Assembly: GCA_027924585.1 (NCBI GenBank)
Contig: BSBM01000372.1
Coordinates: 9,531,001-9,595,000 of the forward strand
Direction of reading: 5' to 3'
From: Larix kaempferi
Lineage: Eukaryota; Streptophyta; Pinopsida; Pinales; Pinaceae
DNA length: 64,000 nucleotides
Made by a program: the position numbers and the translations under genes. Below are positions 21,805 to 31,899 of the stretch, in pieces. Within the stretch, counting starts at the first letter, position 1; each line of letters opens with the position of its first letter. The notes below the pieces were generated by a model, which worked only from the letters and a program-made list of their open reading frames with translations, did no database searches and was not told where the DNA came from.

Positions 21805-23280
21805 CGTGGTCTCATTGGGGATACTTTGTGGTTGAAGGTTCTTCATTTAAAATATATCAAGACTGATGTAATCAATTGGTTGAGGAAACCGAAGTCTGTT
21901 TGTGGGCATATTTCTCCAGTATGGAGAGGATTTATGAATGTGTATGAATGGATTGCAAATGATATTTGCTGGAAGGTGGGTGATGGGAGCAAAGTATTAC
22001 TTGGGTTGGATCCTATCCTTGGAATGGAGGGGTCATATAAACTATCTAACAACTTGATTTCACATCTGAATTTAATGGGGATCTCCACTTTGAATGGTAT
22101 TAAAAATTGGAATCATAGTTATCATTCTGGGAATTTCTGGTTAAGTGCCACGGAGCTGGAACTTTGAGGACAATTTGTTCATGAATGGGAATGCTATATC
22201 ACGGCTTTAAGATCGGCTGGAGTTGCTTTATCTACCTGTTCTGATAAAATTATTTGGGCTGGTAAGTCAAAAGATGGATGTGTCATGGCAAAGTCTGCAT
22301 ACGATAGAGTGATGCAAGATATTTGTATCTTTCCTCGGCATTGGTGGTACTTGAAAGTCTGGAAGTGGTCACTTCCTCTAAAGGTTAAATATTTTCTATG
22401 GAATGCTCTCAATGGCAGTTTAAAGACTTAGTACATCTTGCTCAGGCGTGGCTGGAATGGATCGAATTGGTGCTGTTTATGCAAACATAATTCTGAATCT
22501 ATTAACCATATTTTCATGAAGTGTAGTTTTATGCAAAAGGTCTGGTCATTATGCTGCAAAGAACTCAATTTAAATTTGGAATGGGGTGAGATGGAATTTG
22601 GATCATGTCTGCTCAGCTGGCTTAGGGACTTTAAAAATCCTATGTTTTTACCCATCTTTGTCTCTTGGGTACTTTGGTATACTAGGAATGATTGGATATT
22701 TCAGGATAAACCGCCAGTGGCTACTACCTATGTGATGTCTGTTATAAGAATGCTTCAGTTATACCAGGAGGAGGAGGGATCCAAGAAAGTGGAGAGAATT
22801 AGTCAATTTTCTTTCACTGTATCTCAACCGATATTGTTTTTTGATGGGGTGGCACAAGATGGTTTATGTGCGACAGGTGGAGTTATCTTCTTAAATGAAG
22901 GTCATTGCTTTTCCTTACGTCTAAATGGCGGTAGAGGGACTAATATGAAGGCATAGTTGCTGGCTCTTTGGGTTGTTTTAAAAGTGGAAAATATCTTTGG
23001 TTTGGTTAATCTAAGAGTATTTGGCGACTCACGGGTGACCATCAAATGGGTAGCTAATGAATATAATATGAACATTACTGCTCTTAGGCATTGGTGTCAT
23101 CGAACTCGTCATGAGATTTCCAGACATGAGTATATTGTATTTGAGCATATTTTCAGAGAACACACTACTCTTGCTGATTATCTTTCTAAGCAGGCACTTG
23201 AGGGGACTGAAGGATTTTTGGTTTGGGAAGAATGGCTGGACTCTTGTCTGTTGGATAAGGGTACCTTTTTCTTCTTTTGA
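21805..23280 (+). pseudogene. LINE ORF2: zinc-ribbon segment and C-terminal RNase H
   Basis: The region continues the long plant LINE tail. CCLCKHNSESINHIFMKC (from about 22471) is the C-x2-C...H-x4-C pattern of the zf-RVT type. FFDGVAQDG, the following acidic segment and FGDSRVTIKW belong to a plant-type RNase H (RVT_3). A TAG at 22954-22956 splits the RNase H. The frame runs to 23280, about 200 nt before the A tail. Confidence 0.8.
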
Positions 23281-23477
23281 AATTTTGGTCCTAACTTGTT
23301 GAAGAATTATGTATGACATTTGAGTGACTTTTTGATAAGTAAGTTCCTCTTTTGTATAAGACACAACTGATAAGCTAGATGCTTTCTTGAGATCAAGATC
23401 ACTTAGTTGTTTCTTGAACAATCATTGTACTATTTGATTCGGTTTGAATATCAATAGTACGGATTTTTTTCTGATTG

Positions 23478-23486
23478 AAAAAAAAA
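23478..23486 (+). other. LINE poly(A) end
   Basis: Nine A residues after the LINE 3' untranslated sequence mark its end. A target duplication cannot be checked because the LINE 5' end is missing. Confidence 0.6.
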
Positions 23487-23784
23487 GGTAATCCGTTAAG
23501 AGCTCCAAGAAATTCCTTTGAAAATTTACAAGTGAGGAAGCCTAAATTTATGATACGTGATTAGCTATAAATTGTTTTCAAGTGTCACCAATTGAAATTA
23601 ATAATATTAAAATTACATGATATAACTAGTGATTAATTTATTAAGAAACTCTAAACGAGTTATTTGAAACTTTGTAAGCCAGGAAGCTTAAATTTATGAA
23701 ACAATCACCTTAGTTACTATTTGTTTCCAAGTTTTATAGGATTTAATATTTTAATTGGAATTGGGGAGTATTTTGGCTGAAATT
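23487..23784. other. Unassigned AT-rich spacer
   Basis: No ORF or element border is seen here. Two diverged copies of a roughly 65-bp block built on AGGAAGC(C/T)TAAATTTATGA are present (about 23525-23590 and 23668-23735). Ends with AAATT (23780-23784), the TSD of element E. Confidence 0.6.
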
Positions 23785-24433
23785 TGTTGGGAGTAATTAT
23801 TTCTCCCACCCCTGTACCTAAGAATTTAAGCAAGCCGACGCTGCAGTTGTAGGGTTAAAGGATGGCCCAAATCAGATCGAAGATCAGTTCAAGCGGATAG
23901 GTAGCATGGTTGTTCAACTAATTAGGTAGTAAGGTGGTTTATAAATAGCATTGAAAGAATTTTGCAGGTAAGACTAATGGTGCTGCACCTAGTCACATTC
24001 ATAATTTATGTGCACCTACTGAATTAAATTCCACCAAGTGAAATCGCATGGATTTTCCCAACAAAAGCCACGAAGAAAACAAAATGAAGAAAAATCGACT
24101 AAGTGTCGAAGTACTTAGAGGTCCGATGAAATCAACTCGAAAATGAATCTGGTGATGACATATGGCATAAGAAAAAAGGTTGTTGGCATAGAGCATCAAC
24201 ATGGTCAACACAATTTCCATGGAGGAACCTTGATGGAGAAGCCTTGATATCTCATCAGAGAGCAACGTGTGGTAGCATGAGAGTGGATGTCGATGGTCAG
24301 TTGGTGGAGATGGGAAATAGATAGTTGATCTAGAGGACCGATGGGAAACCTCGACATGATGACAAGTGGAAAAACCAGAGATACCGTCTCTATTTGATAT
24401 TGGAGAAATTTTTGTGTGCATTGGATGGAAGTT
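23785..24433 (+). repeat. Left LTR of element E, first part
   Basis: Starts TGTTGGGAGTAATTAT and matches 62584 onward (TTTTGGGAGTAATTAT), including the shared AGATCGAAGATCAGTT block. Interrupted at 24433 by element B and resumed at 39371. Confidence 0.85.
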
Positions 24434-24532
24434 TGTTGGAGGGGCTTAGGGCAGCCTGTTGACTAGGCCCTCCGCCCGAGCATTTGGAGTATATGTAGAC
24501 AAATCGCATCGACTAGCATAGGTTGGGTCGGT
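24434..24532 (+). repeat. Left LTR of element B, first 99 bp
   Basis: Begins TGTTGGAGGGGCTTAGG, like the right LTR at 39036. Cut at 24532 by element D; the last five bases TCGGT are its TSD. Confidence 0.9.
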
Positions 24533-24786
24533 TGCTATGAATATTATATATATGTTAATTAAAGTTATTAATTATTAAGTGAAAGGGTGTAACCCTTCAC
24601 TATACACGCTCAAGCTTATAAAAGCGAGCCTCATTGTAAATTATTAAATCATCTATATCATCCATTATCAGTTATATATTATTATTTTATCAAATGGAGT
24701 TATTTTCCATTGGAGGATTATTCGCTTGAATAATCACGGAGTATATCCGGACACGGATATAGCATTATCCGGACACGGATATAACA
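24533..24786 (+). repeat. 5' LTR of element D (254 bp)
   Basis: TGCTATGAATATT...GATATAACA. TATAAAAG at 24617-24624 is the likely promoter. The 3' end has two copies of the dyad ATCCGGACACGGAT (24745-24758 and 24767-24780), 22 bp apart. Confidence 0.92.
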
Positions 24787-24787
24787 T

Positions 24788-24800
24788 TGGTATCAGAGCC
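24788..24800 (+). other. PBS of element D (iMet tRNA, perfect)
   Basis: TGGTATCAGAGCC one base after the 5' LTR. Confidence 0.95.
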
Positions 24801-24939
24801 TCTCGGCCCTCCCTAATCCGGCCTTTGGCCACCCATTTCAGAGTTTCTCTGATTTAAAAAGATCTTTGATCCGACATTCTGAATTTTCTGGAAGAAAAGA
24901 AAAAAAAAAAAAGAAAGAGAAGAAAGAAAGAAGTTTCCG

Positions 24940-25558
24940 CTGCATCCACCACCTTCTGTTGGGACTCCATTCCATCTCCATTCCCCACCTGCTCCCTCCA
25001 CCATGCCTCGCTCACTCCAGCCGACCCTACGGCCTGCACACCCTGCACATTCTGCTCACGTCTTCCACCCTCGCTCCTTCACTCCCCCCGTTCTCCCTTC
25101 ATCACTCTCATCACCTCTCTGGCTTCTCGCTTTTCCTTCCACCCCTCCACGCTGCTGTCTCCTGCACGCCACCACCGTCCAGCTGTCCCTCCCGCAGCAT
25201 CCCCTTCCTCCCGCTCTTCCTCTACTCCCCACCCTTCCTACTCATATCTCCTCCCTCTTCTGCGCATGCCTGCCCATCCCCTACTACAACATCCACGTAG
25301 ATCCTCCCCCCGCGTCTCCTTCCCACGCATCACTGCAACCCTCCCTCTCGGACCTCCTTCCCCACCGTTTCCATCTTCGCTCCCATCTACTCCGTTCCTC
25401 CCTCCTCTCCCCATCTTCCTTCCCTTCCGCGCTCCTCCCTGCGTGCCCTCCTTTGCCGTCACTTTCCTCCCACGCCATTTACTTCCAGCATCCCCACCAC
25501 TAGCTCCGCCCACCTTCTCGATACCTACCACCGCCTCCTCCTCTCCACGTGTGCCCTA
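24940..25558 (+). other. Pyrimidine-rich block of element D
   Basis: About 600 bases made mainly of C and T on the + strand (CCTCC, CTTCC words), preceded by an A/G-rich stretch (24893-24932). Open frames cross it on both strands and in several frames because stops are rare in this composition; the deduced Pro/Ser/Leu-rich peptides look like composition effects. No known domain. It could act as leader or packaging sequence, or be captured DNA. From 25560 to 25860 the DNA is very AT-rich without coding signal. Confidence 0.5.
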
Positions 25559-25885
25559 ATTCTCCACTTACCAATTATTATTATTTATAATATATTAAGT
25601 CGTATTATTATAAAACAAAATAAAACGGCACTTTTGTGAGAAAAAAAAATATAATATAACTATTGTTATATAAAAAAATAAAAATATTGGAAATATGCAT
25701 AATAATATTATTAATTTTTAATAATATTTATTATCAAAAAAATATTAATAATAATATTATTATTATCAAAGAAAAAAAAATCAATTCTTTTGAAATAAGA
25801 ATTGTTTGAAGAAAGAAAGCAAATTTAAGCCAAAGAAGACCAAGTCAAAGTAAAGGAAGGCTCATCAAGAAGTCGAGACACGTTA

Positions 25886-26947
25886 ATGACAGGGACGACC
25901 AAGTTCGACATTATGAGCAAGGAACAAAAAATGTTAGACCAAAAAATGACGCAGAACCATAATACATTAATGGAGGTGTTACAAAGACTAATGCAAAAAA
26001 AGGACCAAGTCGGTAGTCCAAATGTGCTAGATGCCTCATCTCATATTTTCACACAGGAAGCACTTGCCAAAAATCAAGATATAAAGAAGGAAATAAATAA
26101 TTACGAAGCATAAATAATACGCTTGAACAAAATCGTTAGCGACAAAGATGAAGAACTAATGCAGTTATGACATAAATTAGAAAGTCAAGAATCAGAGGTC
26201 GGCCAGTGTCGACAACAGATAAAAGTTCTTCAACAACAAAATGACGACTCTAAAAAGACACATAAGTCAGAGATCACGAAGAGTAATAAAGCATTATCTA
26301 ACAATGTTGAAGAAATTGTTAGACTAAGAAATCATAACAAGATACTAGTCACAAAAATTAAGAAGTTGAAAAATAGTCGGAAGATAGAACAATCTTTGGA
26401 CGACAGTGAAGGGAAACTTCTAGACAAACAGGAAGAAAATAGTTGTATCAAAAGTCATAATGAAGATCTTAAGGAACAACTTAAGACATCTGAAGCTGAC
26501 AGAAAATCGCAAGTCGAATTGAATAAGAAGTTTCAAAATGATAATAGGCAGTTAGAAAACAAGTTGGAAAAAATACAGAACAAAAACTTAAATCCTCAAG
26601 AGACGAAAATACAACTTCCAACTCAGATCAATGCTCTAAAAGCGACATCCGAAAACGAAAATGACATCGTGAAAGTTCCTTATCGACACCCCAACCATAA
26701 AAATCGATATTTGAAAAAGTGGGAAATGTCGAAAGATAATGGTACTAATGTGATCAAATTTCCCGACGACACATCAGTAGGGAATCCCATCAGTCCACAA
26801 CAAATCAATTTGGGATGGATTCATCCGTTGACGTATCGGAAGTTATGCTCTACACTTAACAGTTCGTATCGACATGTTTCATTAGCCATGACATCGCAAA
26901 GAACAATACGACAAAATTATAAGGCTTTGAGGACAAAGCCTTTCTAA
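25886..26947 (+). pseudogene. Element D: coiled-coil protein ORF
   Basis: One frame of 354 codons from ATG 25886 to TAA (26945-26947), broken only by TAA (26111-26113) and TGA (26168-26170). Residues 1 to about 235 are rich in K, E, Q, N and L with heptad spacing, typical of a long coiled coil. The remaining 110 residues are basic and less repetitive (HPNHKNRYLKKW, IRQNYKALRTK). No knuckle, protease or polymerase motif. The frame being kept over 1 kb argues that it once was translated. It could be a diverged gag-like or aORF-like protein or a captured host fragment; I cannot decide which. Confidence 0.6.
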
Positions 26948-26958
26948 GAGAGTGGCAA
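26946..26958 (+). other. PPT of element D
   Basis: AAGAGAGTGGCAA directly before the 3' LTR. Confidence 0.75.
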
Positions 26959-27212
26959 TGCTATGAATATTATATATATGTTAATTAAAGTTATTAATTA
27001 TTAAGTGAAAGGGTGTAACCCTTCACTATACACGCTCAATCTTATAAAAGCGAGCCTCATTGTAAATTATTAAATCATCTATATCATCCATTATCAATTA
27101 TATATTATTATTTTATCAAATGGAGTTATTTTCCATTGGAGGATTATTCGCTTGAATACTCACGGAGTATATCCGGACACGGATATAGCATTATCCGGAC
27201 ACGGATATAGCA
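26959..27212 (+). repeat. 3' LTR of element D (254 bp)
   Basis: Same length as the 5' LTR with few differences, ends GATATAGCA, followed by TSD TCGGT. Confidence 0.92.
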
Positions 27213-27448
27213 TCGGTCAGTTAGACCAATAGACGGTTATGTAACTGTATTGAAAGGCATATATATCGGTTACTGAGCCGATGTATTGGTTAGATCTGTT
27301 CTATGTTGTATACTGCTCTTGCTGGTTAATAAAGGCTTGTGCTTCTCTCTATTGGTCTCTTGTCTCTTGTATCTGTGTCATTGTGCATGCTTGCTTATAA
27401 TGTATATAATGTATCTCTGGTAACCACATGACCCACGGGACTACAACA
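27213..27448 (+). repeat. Left LTR of element B, remainder (after the TSD of D)
   Basis: 27218-27448 gives 231 bp, which with 24434-24532 makes 330 bp, the length of the right LTR. Ends CTACAACA. Contains GGTTAATAAAGGC, a possible poly(A) signal. Confidence 0.9.
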
Positions 27449-27450
27449 TC

Positions 27451-27466
27451 TGGTTCCGTTGCCGAG
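27451..27466 (+). other. PBS of element B (tRNA-Asp-like)
   Basis: TGGTTCCGTTGCCGAG begins two bases after the LTR. It resembles the PBS TGGCGCCGTTGCCGGG used by many plant gypsy elements primed with tRNA-Asp, including Athila, with mismatches at three positions. Confidence 0.6.
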
Positions 27467-27495
27467 TGATGCATTCAGAAATAACAGCATGACAT

Positions 27496-28911
27496 ATGAT
27501 TTCAGAGCAACAAATTAAGGATTGGTGGGAGAAGAAAATCATGAATTACCTACAAAATTATGCACGACGGAACAAGCTGACAATTACCCAAGCGAGGGAA
27601 TGATTCTTTTCTGAGACCCATGAGAAATTTGTAGAGTTTGTGCCTACCACACTGAAAAAGCTACTGAATGAAAAGACCAGTTGATGAAGTAAAGTGGAAG
27701 CTATTGTCGAAATTGATCAACGGAGGACGCATGAATCTGTCAGAGTGGTGCAAAAATATTGTGGGTGACTTCTATGAAGAGAAAGCGATTGAGGACCATG
27801 TATCTGTAGACGAAGTTAGAAAAAAGTTCTTCATTGAGCTAGCTGATCAATTTATGTGTTCTTTACCGACCTTATTGTTCAAACTTTTGATCGAAAAAGG
27901 AGTTGCGCATGTTTTCGAAACACGACCGTTGCTGCTCCCGCCCCTTCCAAACTCTAATTGGGAGGAGAAAGAACGTCAGTGGGAAAGATTTGTGAAAGAG
28001 AGCGAATGGGAATTCTTTCTGAACAAATGATGGTTTGTACTTCCCCATTGGTCTAGAAAGGGTCGGCATTGGGGGGGTGGTGAAACACGTTTTGATGTAC
28101 CGAGACTGATGAAAAATGACGTATGACAAGGCGACATGACCAACGGTGGACATAAAAGCACTCTGGATATCCAAAAAATTGAAGGAGAAAAAAGGAGACA
28201 GCGGCGTGAATAGCTAAGGGAGCAGGCAATTGCGCTCCGGAGGACGTAAGGATCAAGTGTCACAATAGATGCAGAAGAAAATATGCCAGAGTCAAGTCAA
28301 GCCTGCGATGATCGGGGTGTCGAAGAAGACTTGTCTCCGATGGATGAAGACTCGTGGATACAGCATGGTAGAGCTCTCCAAGTTCAGATACCTGAGACGG
28401 TAACACCTCCTTCTCCATTTCATTTAACACAAAGTGTCCGAGTGCAAGAAATTGTCGAGTAAAATCCTGGTCTCCATTCTGGTGAGTCAAGAATCTGGAG
28501 TTATCGAAGTGAAGAAGGTGATGACATCAATAGATTATTGATTCATCGACTGGAGGAATGAAATTGGGTGTATTTTCAACCCGAATTTTCGAATAGAATT
28601 TTTCATCTAGTATACTCAGAACATGAAGAAGCACCCCCCTGCCAATACCAAATTTGAGTGACTCGCCGAGTACGTAGGAGAACCCGAGATTTAGTGAAAT
28701 CCCGTTCGAGTAGAAATTTACTTGGATTTCGACAGAAGTAGCAGAAGAAGGCAGATCCGGTGAAACATAAGAAGTTCTAGATACTGGTTCTAAAGATAGA
28801 GAACCCAGTCCTGATAGGAAGCTAGTTGAAGTAAAATAAGCACCAAGTTCTGGTTGCAGAAATAATCCACCTACACCACCATCTATTTCTCAAGTCAATA
28901 CACCAGCAGAC
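27496..28911 (+). pseudogene. Element B: N-terminal region of the gag polyprotein
   Basis: ATG 27496 opens a helical, charged sequence (QQIKDWWEKKIMNYLQ) that meets TGA at 27601, then continues; a +1 shift near 27670 leads into the open stretch 27668-28030 with DEVKWKLLSKLIN and DEVRKKFFIELADQF. After 28030 the coding trace (acidic, with EENMPESS and SPMDEDSW) is broken repeatedly up to the gag domain. I do not recognise a domain. Position suggests an N-terminal extension of gag. Confidence 0.5.
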
Positions 28912-29745
28912 ATGTCGCACTCGATATCACACCTTCCATTTTACGAAGGCGATGAAGATCCGACAAGACATTGGTTCATGTGTGAAGTGATATGGACAAC
29001 CAACCAAATCACTGGCGAAGAAAGATAGGTTGCCCAGTTTGTAGGCTCGTTGAGAAAATGAGCATTGACATGGTATATGGGATATATTGCAAAGACACCA
29101 AATGCAACTAAGGCGCAAATTAAACAAAGTTTTATGGTCTTTTTCATGATAGAAGATGCAACATATTTGGAAGCCGAACGACTGAGGACAACAGTCCAGA
29201 AGCCGACGAAAATTGTCAAGGAATATGACAAGAGGTTCAAATACCTACTAAGCAAACTTGACTATGATATCGAAGAAAAGTTACTAATTAAATGGTTCAT
29301 GGCTGGTCTCATAAGTAAAATTAAAATACATGTACGTCGACAGAGCATCAATACTTATGTAGAAGCATTGAAGGCTGCACTGGAGAATGAAATGGACGAT
29401 GAATATCCTTTAGTCTCCATGGATAGACATGTACTCAACGAACACCTTGAGAGTATGGAGCGAGCAATTCGAAGCATGAATTTGAAAGGGCCAGAGCTAT
29501 GGTGTACTACATGTCGAACTGCAGGACACACTAAATACTCTTGTCGAATTGAGGATCGACGACAAGAAGTAAAACTTATTCAAACCAGATGCTTTTGTGA
29601 ACCGTGTAAAGAATATGAATTCCATACCACAAATGATTTTCCATACAATCTGAAAAACAAGAAAGCAAAATGGTGTCAAATATGTGAAGTCAATAACCAT
29701 TCGATTGAAGAATGTCATTTGAATTTGAAAAATCGACAAAACTAG
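28912..29745 (+). pseudogene. Element B: gag capsid domain (gag1) and first zinc knuckles
   Basis: ATG 28912 reads MSHSISHLPFYEGDEDPTRHW, the normal start of a Retrotrans_gag capsid domain, followed by LTWYMGYI-like and the KFKYLLSKLDYDIEEKLLIKWFMAGL segment. In-frame stops lie at 29026 and 29059, so the clean ORF begins at 29065. The C-terminal part has CTTCRTAGHTKYSC and CQICEVNNHSIEEC, both C-x2-C-x4-H-x4-C knuckles, with a Cys-rich segment between. It would form the particle and bind RNA. Ends at TAG 29743. Confidence 0.85.
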
Positions 29746-30120
29746 CATGCAGTATATCAAACAAACTCTGTCGAGTAGCATTAGGACAGAAACATGGGAA
29801 CCGACAGGTTTGATAGAAATGATGGAAGAAATGACCGGTACAATTGGAACAGGAATGAAAGATATCCGAGATATAGTGACCGCAGATATGATCGATGATA
29901 CGATGGCTACAACAGGCACGGAGGATACCAGGGTCGTGGTCGTGGCAGTGGTGGTCGCAGTGTTTGACCTAATCGACCTGGTTTATGTTTTACATGTCTT
30001 AGTGAAGATCATCGGCATGCAGAATGCCCTTACAAAGAAAGAACTAATCTTAAGTTTTGTACAAAGTGTGGGGTAGGTGATCACTTTTTAGAGGATTTAC
30101 CTACCATGATTGAAAAAATA
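29746..30120 (+). pseudogene. Element B: Arg/Gly-rich linker and further zinc knuckles of gag
   Basis: Frame 1 continues after the TAG with several stops through an Asn/Arg/Tyr-rich stretch and GRGRGSGGR, then CFTCLSEDHRHAEC (about 29989-30030, intact C-x2-C-x4-H-x4-C) and a damaged CTKCGVGDHFLEDL. Together with the two upstream, element B gag had at least four knuckles around an RGG-like linker, more than the one or two usual for gypsy. Confidence 0.7.
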
Positions 30121-30966
30121 AATAATAAAAAGAATGTTAATGTCTTATCTTGTGTACCTAAATATGATGTGCTTCATACTAAAAACTTGCAAATTGTTAC
30201 TAGGCAAGGTACCCACATTGGTCAAGATAATCCACAGATAAGTAAAATTGTAAACAAAGAGGATTACCCAAATTCTGTGAAACAAAAATCTGTGTATCAA
30301 AATGCATGCGACATATTTTGTGAGTTGGCAGCCCATGAAGATAAGGAAGAAAACCGATAGGAAGCTCTCAATGAATTGTTGAATTTAATTTCAAATGATG
30401 AAGCTGTAGGTAAAATGATTGACCTATTGCATAAACTCAAGCATAAACATGTCGAGCAAAGACAAACCAAAAACATTTTCCGACATAACAAAAAAGAAAA
30501 AAATGATGCTGACCCATTGGTCGATCTCAACATAAATGGATATCATGTACGATAAGTCGTACTAGACTTTGGTTCGCAAGTGAATATCATGATTCGTGAT
30601 ACCTGGGACCAACTCGGTCGACCATAATTGCAGGAATCAAGCATTTATCTGAAGCTTGCAGATCAAGGATTAATTGAGCCGATTAGAGTATGGAAAGGAG
30701 TCGAAACATCCATCAAGGGCATCACAACAAAAGTTGATTTTGAGATCATTAATCCCAAAGATGGTGCGAGATCTTTCCCAACCTTAGTTGGTCAACCTTG
30801 GGAGCGAAAGATGAAGGCTTCAATATCCTTATATAAAAGTCACATCAAGTTGAAAGGAAATGGTCATAATGTTATTGTACCTATCTTCCTATCTCAGGGA
30901 GAACCATGGTCAAAACTTGCAGAAGTAGATAATGATATTCGACAGCTTTATCAGATAGACAAATAA
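30121..30966 (+). pseudogene. Element B: aspartic protease region
   Basis: Frame 1 continues with stops at 30358, 30553 and 30625. VVLDFGSQVNIM (about 30556-30600) aligns with the retropepsin site, normally LDSGS, so the serine has become phenylalanine while the aspartate at 30565 remains. Further on, DQGLIEPIRVWKGVETSIKGITTKVDFEII has the shape of the rest of a gypsy protease (VLxxVxxxV and a F-I-V type core). It would cut the polyprotein; inactive here. Confidence 0.65.
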
Positions 30967-31102
30967 TGAAGACCATATTGAACCAAATTCCCAAGGAAAG
31001 CTTCACCTTGGAGATCTTGTTTCATTCGGATATAATTCCGATGCAGAACTATACGATTGGAAGATAGAAAATTATGATTTTCATGCGAAAGAATGTTGGA
31101 CG

Positions 31103-31761
31103 GTGGAAGCCATATCAAAGAACCAAATGAAGAAGTGTCTCTCAATATCATATACACCAAAGATATTTGAGTGGAAAATGCGAGCATATCCAACTCTTGT
31201 TCCAGACAGAAAATCACAAACATGTAACTCGACATTGAGATACAAGGAATGTGATTCCCCTATTGTACATATCGAACAAGTATCAAAACATGTAGGAGAG
31301 AAAGGCCGACTACAGAGTTTGGTTGAGACATTCACCGACCAAGCTGCGAGATGGTGGGCCACCCATCAGTCGAAACTCCAAACTTGGAATACTACATCGA
31401 CATGTTTTTAGAAATATTTGGAGGAAAGAAGCTGACGACTCAGGCCGACATCCTTATATTCACACAGGGACAAAATCCTAAAGTCCACATCGACTATTGC
31501 AAAAAAGAATGGAGAAAATTGGGCTACAGAGATGAAAGGCCATGGTCTCACCTCTTTCCCAGCACACTTGATGATTTACCCAATAAATGGTATAAGATGG
31601 AAGAGGCGAGAGGAGAAAATTTCACATGGAAAGACTTGAAAGAAAATTTCATCGAGGATTCCCAGTTTTCTTCGAAGGAGGAGAAGTTGGTCGAAGCAAG
31701 TAAACATATAAAAGAATTTCGACAGCCGACAAAAAATCTAAGACTTGCAAAAAAGAAGTAG
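31103..31761 (+). pseudogene. Element B: second gag-like domain between protease and reverse transcriptase
   Basis: Starts in frame 2 (31103-31411) and passes to frame 1 (31351-31761) by a shift near 31395. QAARWWATHQSKLQTW matches ARWWGAHKENIDTW of element 1, and NPKVHIDYCKKEWRK...HLFPSTLDDLPNKWY matches DPRSHVEACIQQWSD...HLFIHTLDIVPRNWY. The domain is therefore shared by two distant families and sits after, not before, the protease. It has the helical style of a capsid domain but no zinc knuckle. Role unknown. Confidence 0.75.
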
Positions 31762-31899
31762 ATTTCTTATCGACCTACTGCCTACTATAATATAATGTCG
31801 ACAGAAAGCCAACATTCGACAAGACTAAGCTTAGAAATAGGGAATTCAGTCGGGAAAAGTTTCCAATGGAGACAGGATCATCCTAGCACGTTGAAGCAT

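Larger units (their letters stand above)
13407..23486 (+). mobile_element. L1-like plant LINE, 5' part lost, split by copia A
   Basis: Two ORFs, an APE-type endonuclease, reverse transcriptase, a zinc-ribbon-like segment, a C-terminal RNase H and a 9-base A tail (23478-23486) define a plant non-LTR retrotransposon. The left end is the border with the LTR of element G at 13406/13407. Copia A sits at 14498-19521 with a perfect TSD, and without it the endonuclease frame continues. Many stops and shifts and a ruined catalytic motif make this one of the oldest elements in the window. Confidence 0.85.
24533..27212 (+). mobile_element. Element D: 2.7-kb non-autonomous LTR retrotransposon
   Basis: 254-bp LTRs (24533-24786, 26959-27212), TSD TCGGT (24528-24532, 27213-27217), perfect iMet PBS and a PPT show a real reverse-transcribed element. 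The 2.17-kb interior lacks gag, protease, integrase and reverse transcriptase. It has a pyrimidine-rich block, an AT-rich spacer and one coiled-coil ORF. It must have been mobilised by enzymes from another element. The LTRs differ at only a few bases, so it is one of the younger insertions. Confidence 0.9.

Noticed and set aside
25003-25559. Pro/Ser/Leu-rich ORFs in element D (both strands)
   Set aside because: Low stop frequency from pyrimidine-rich composition; several frames open at once and no domain.
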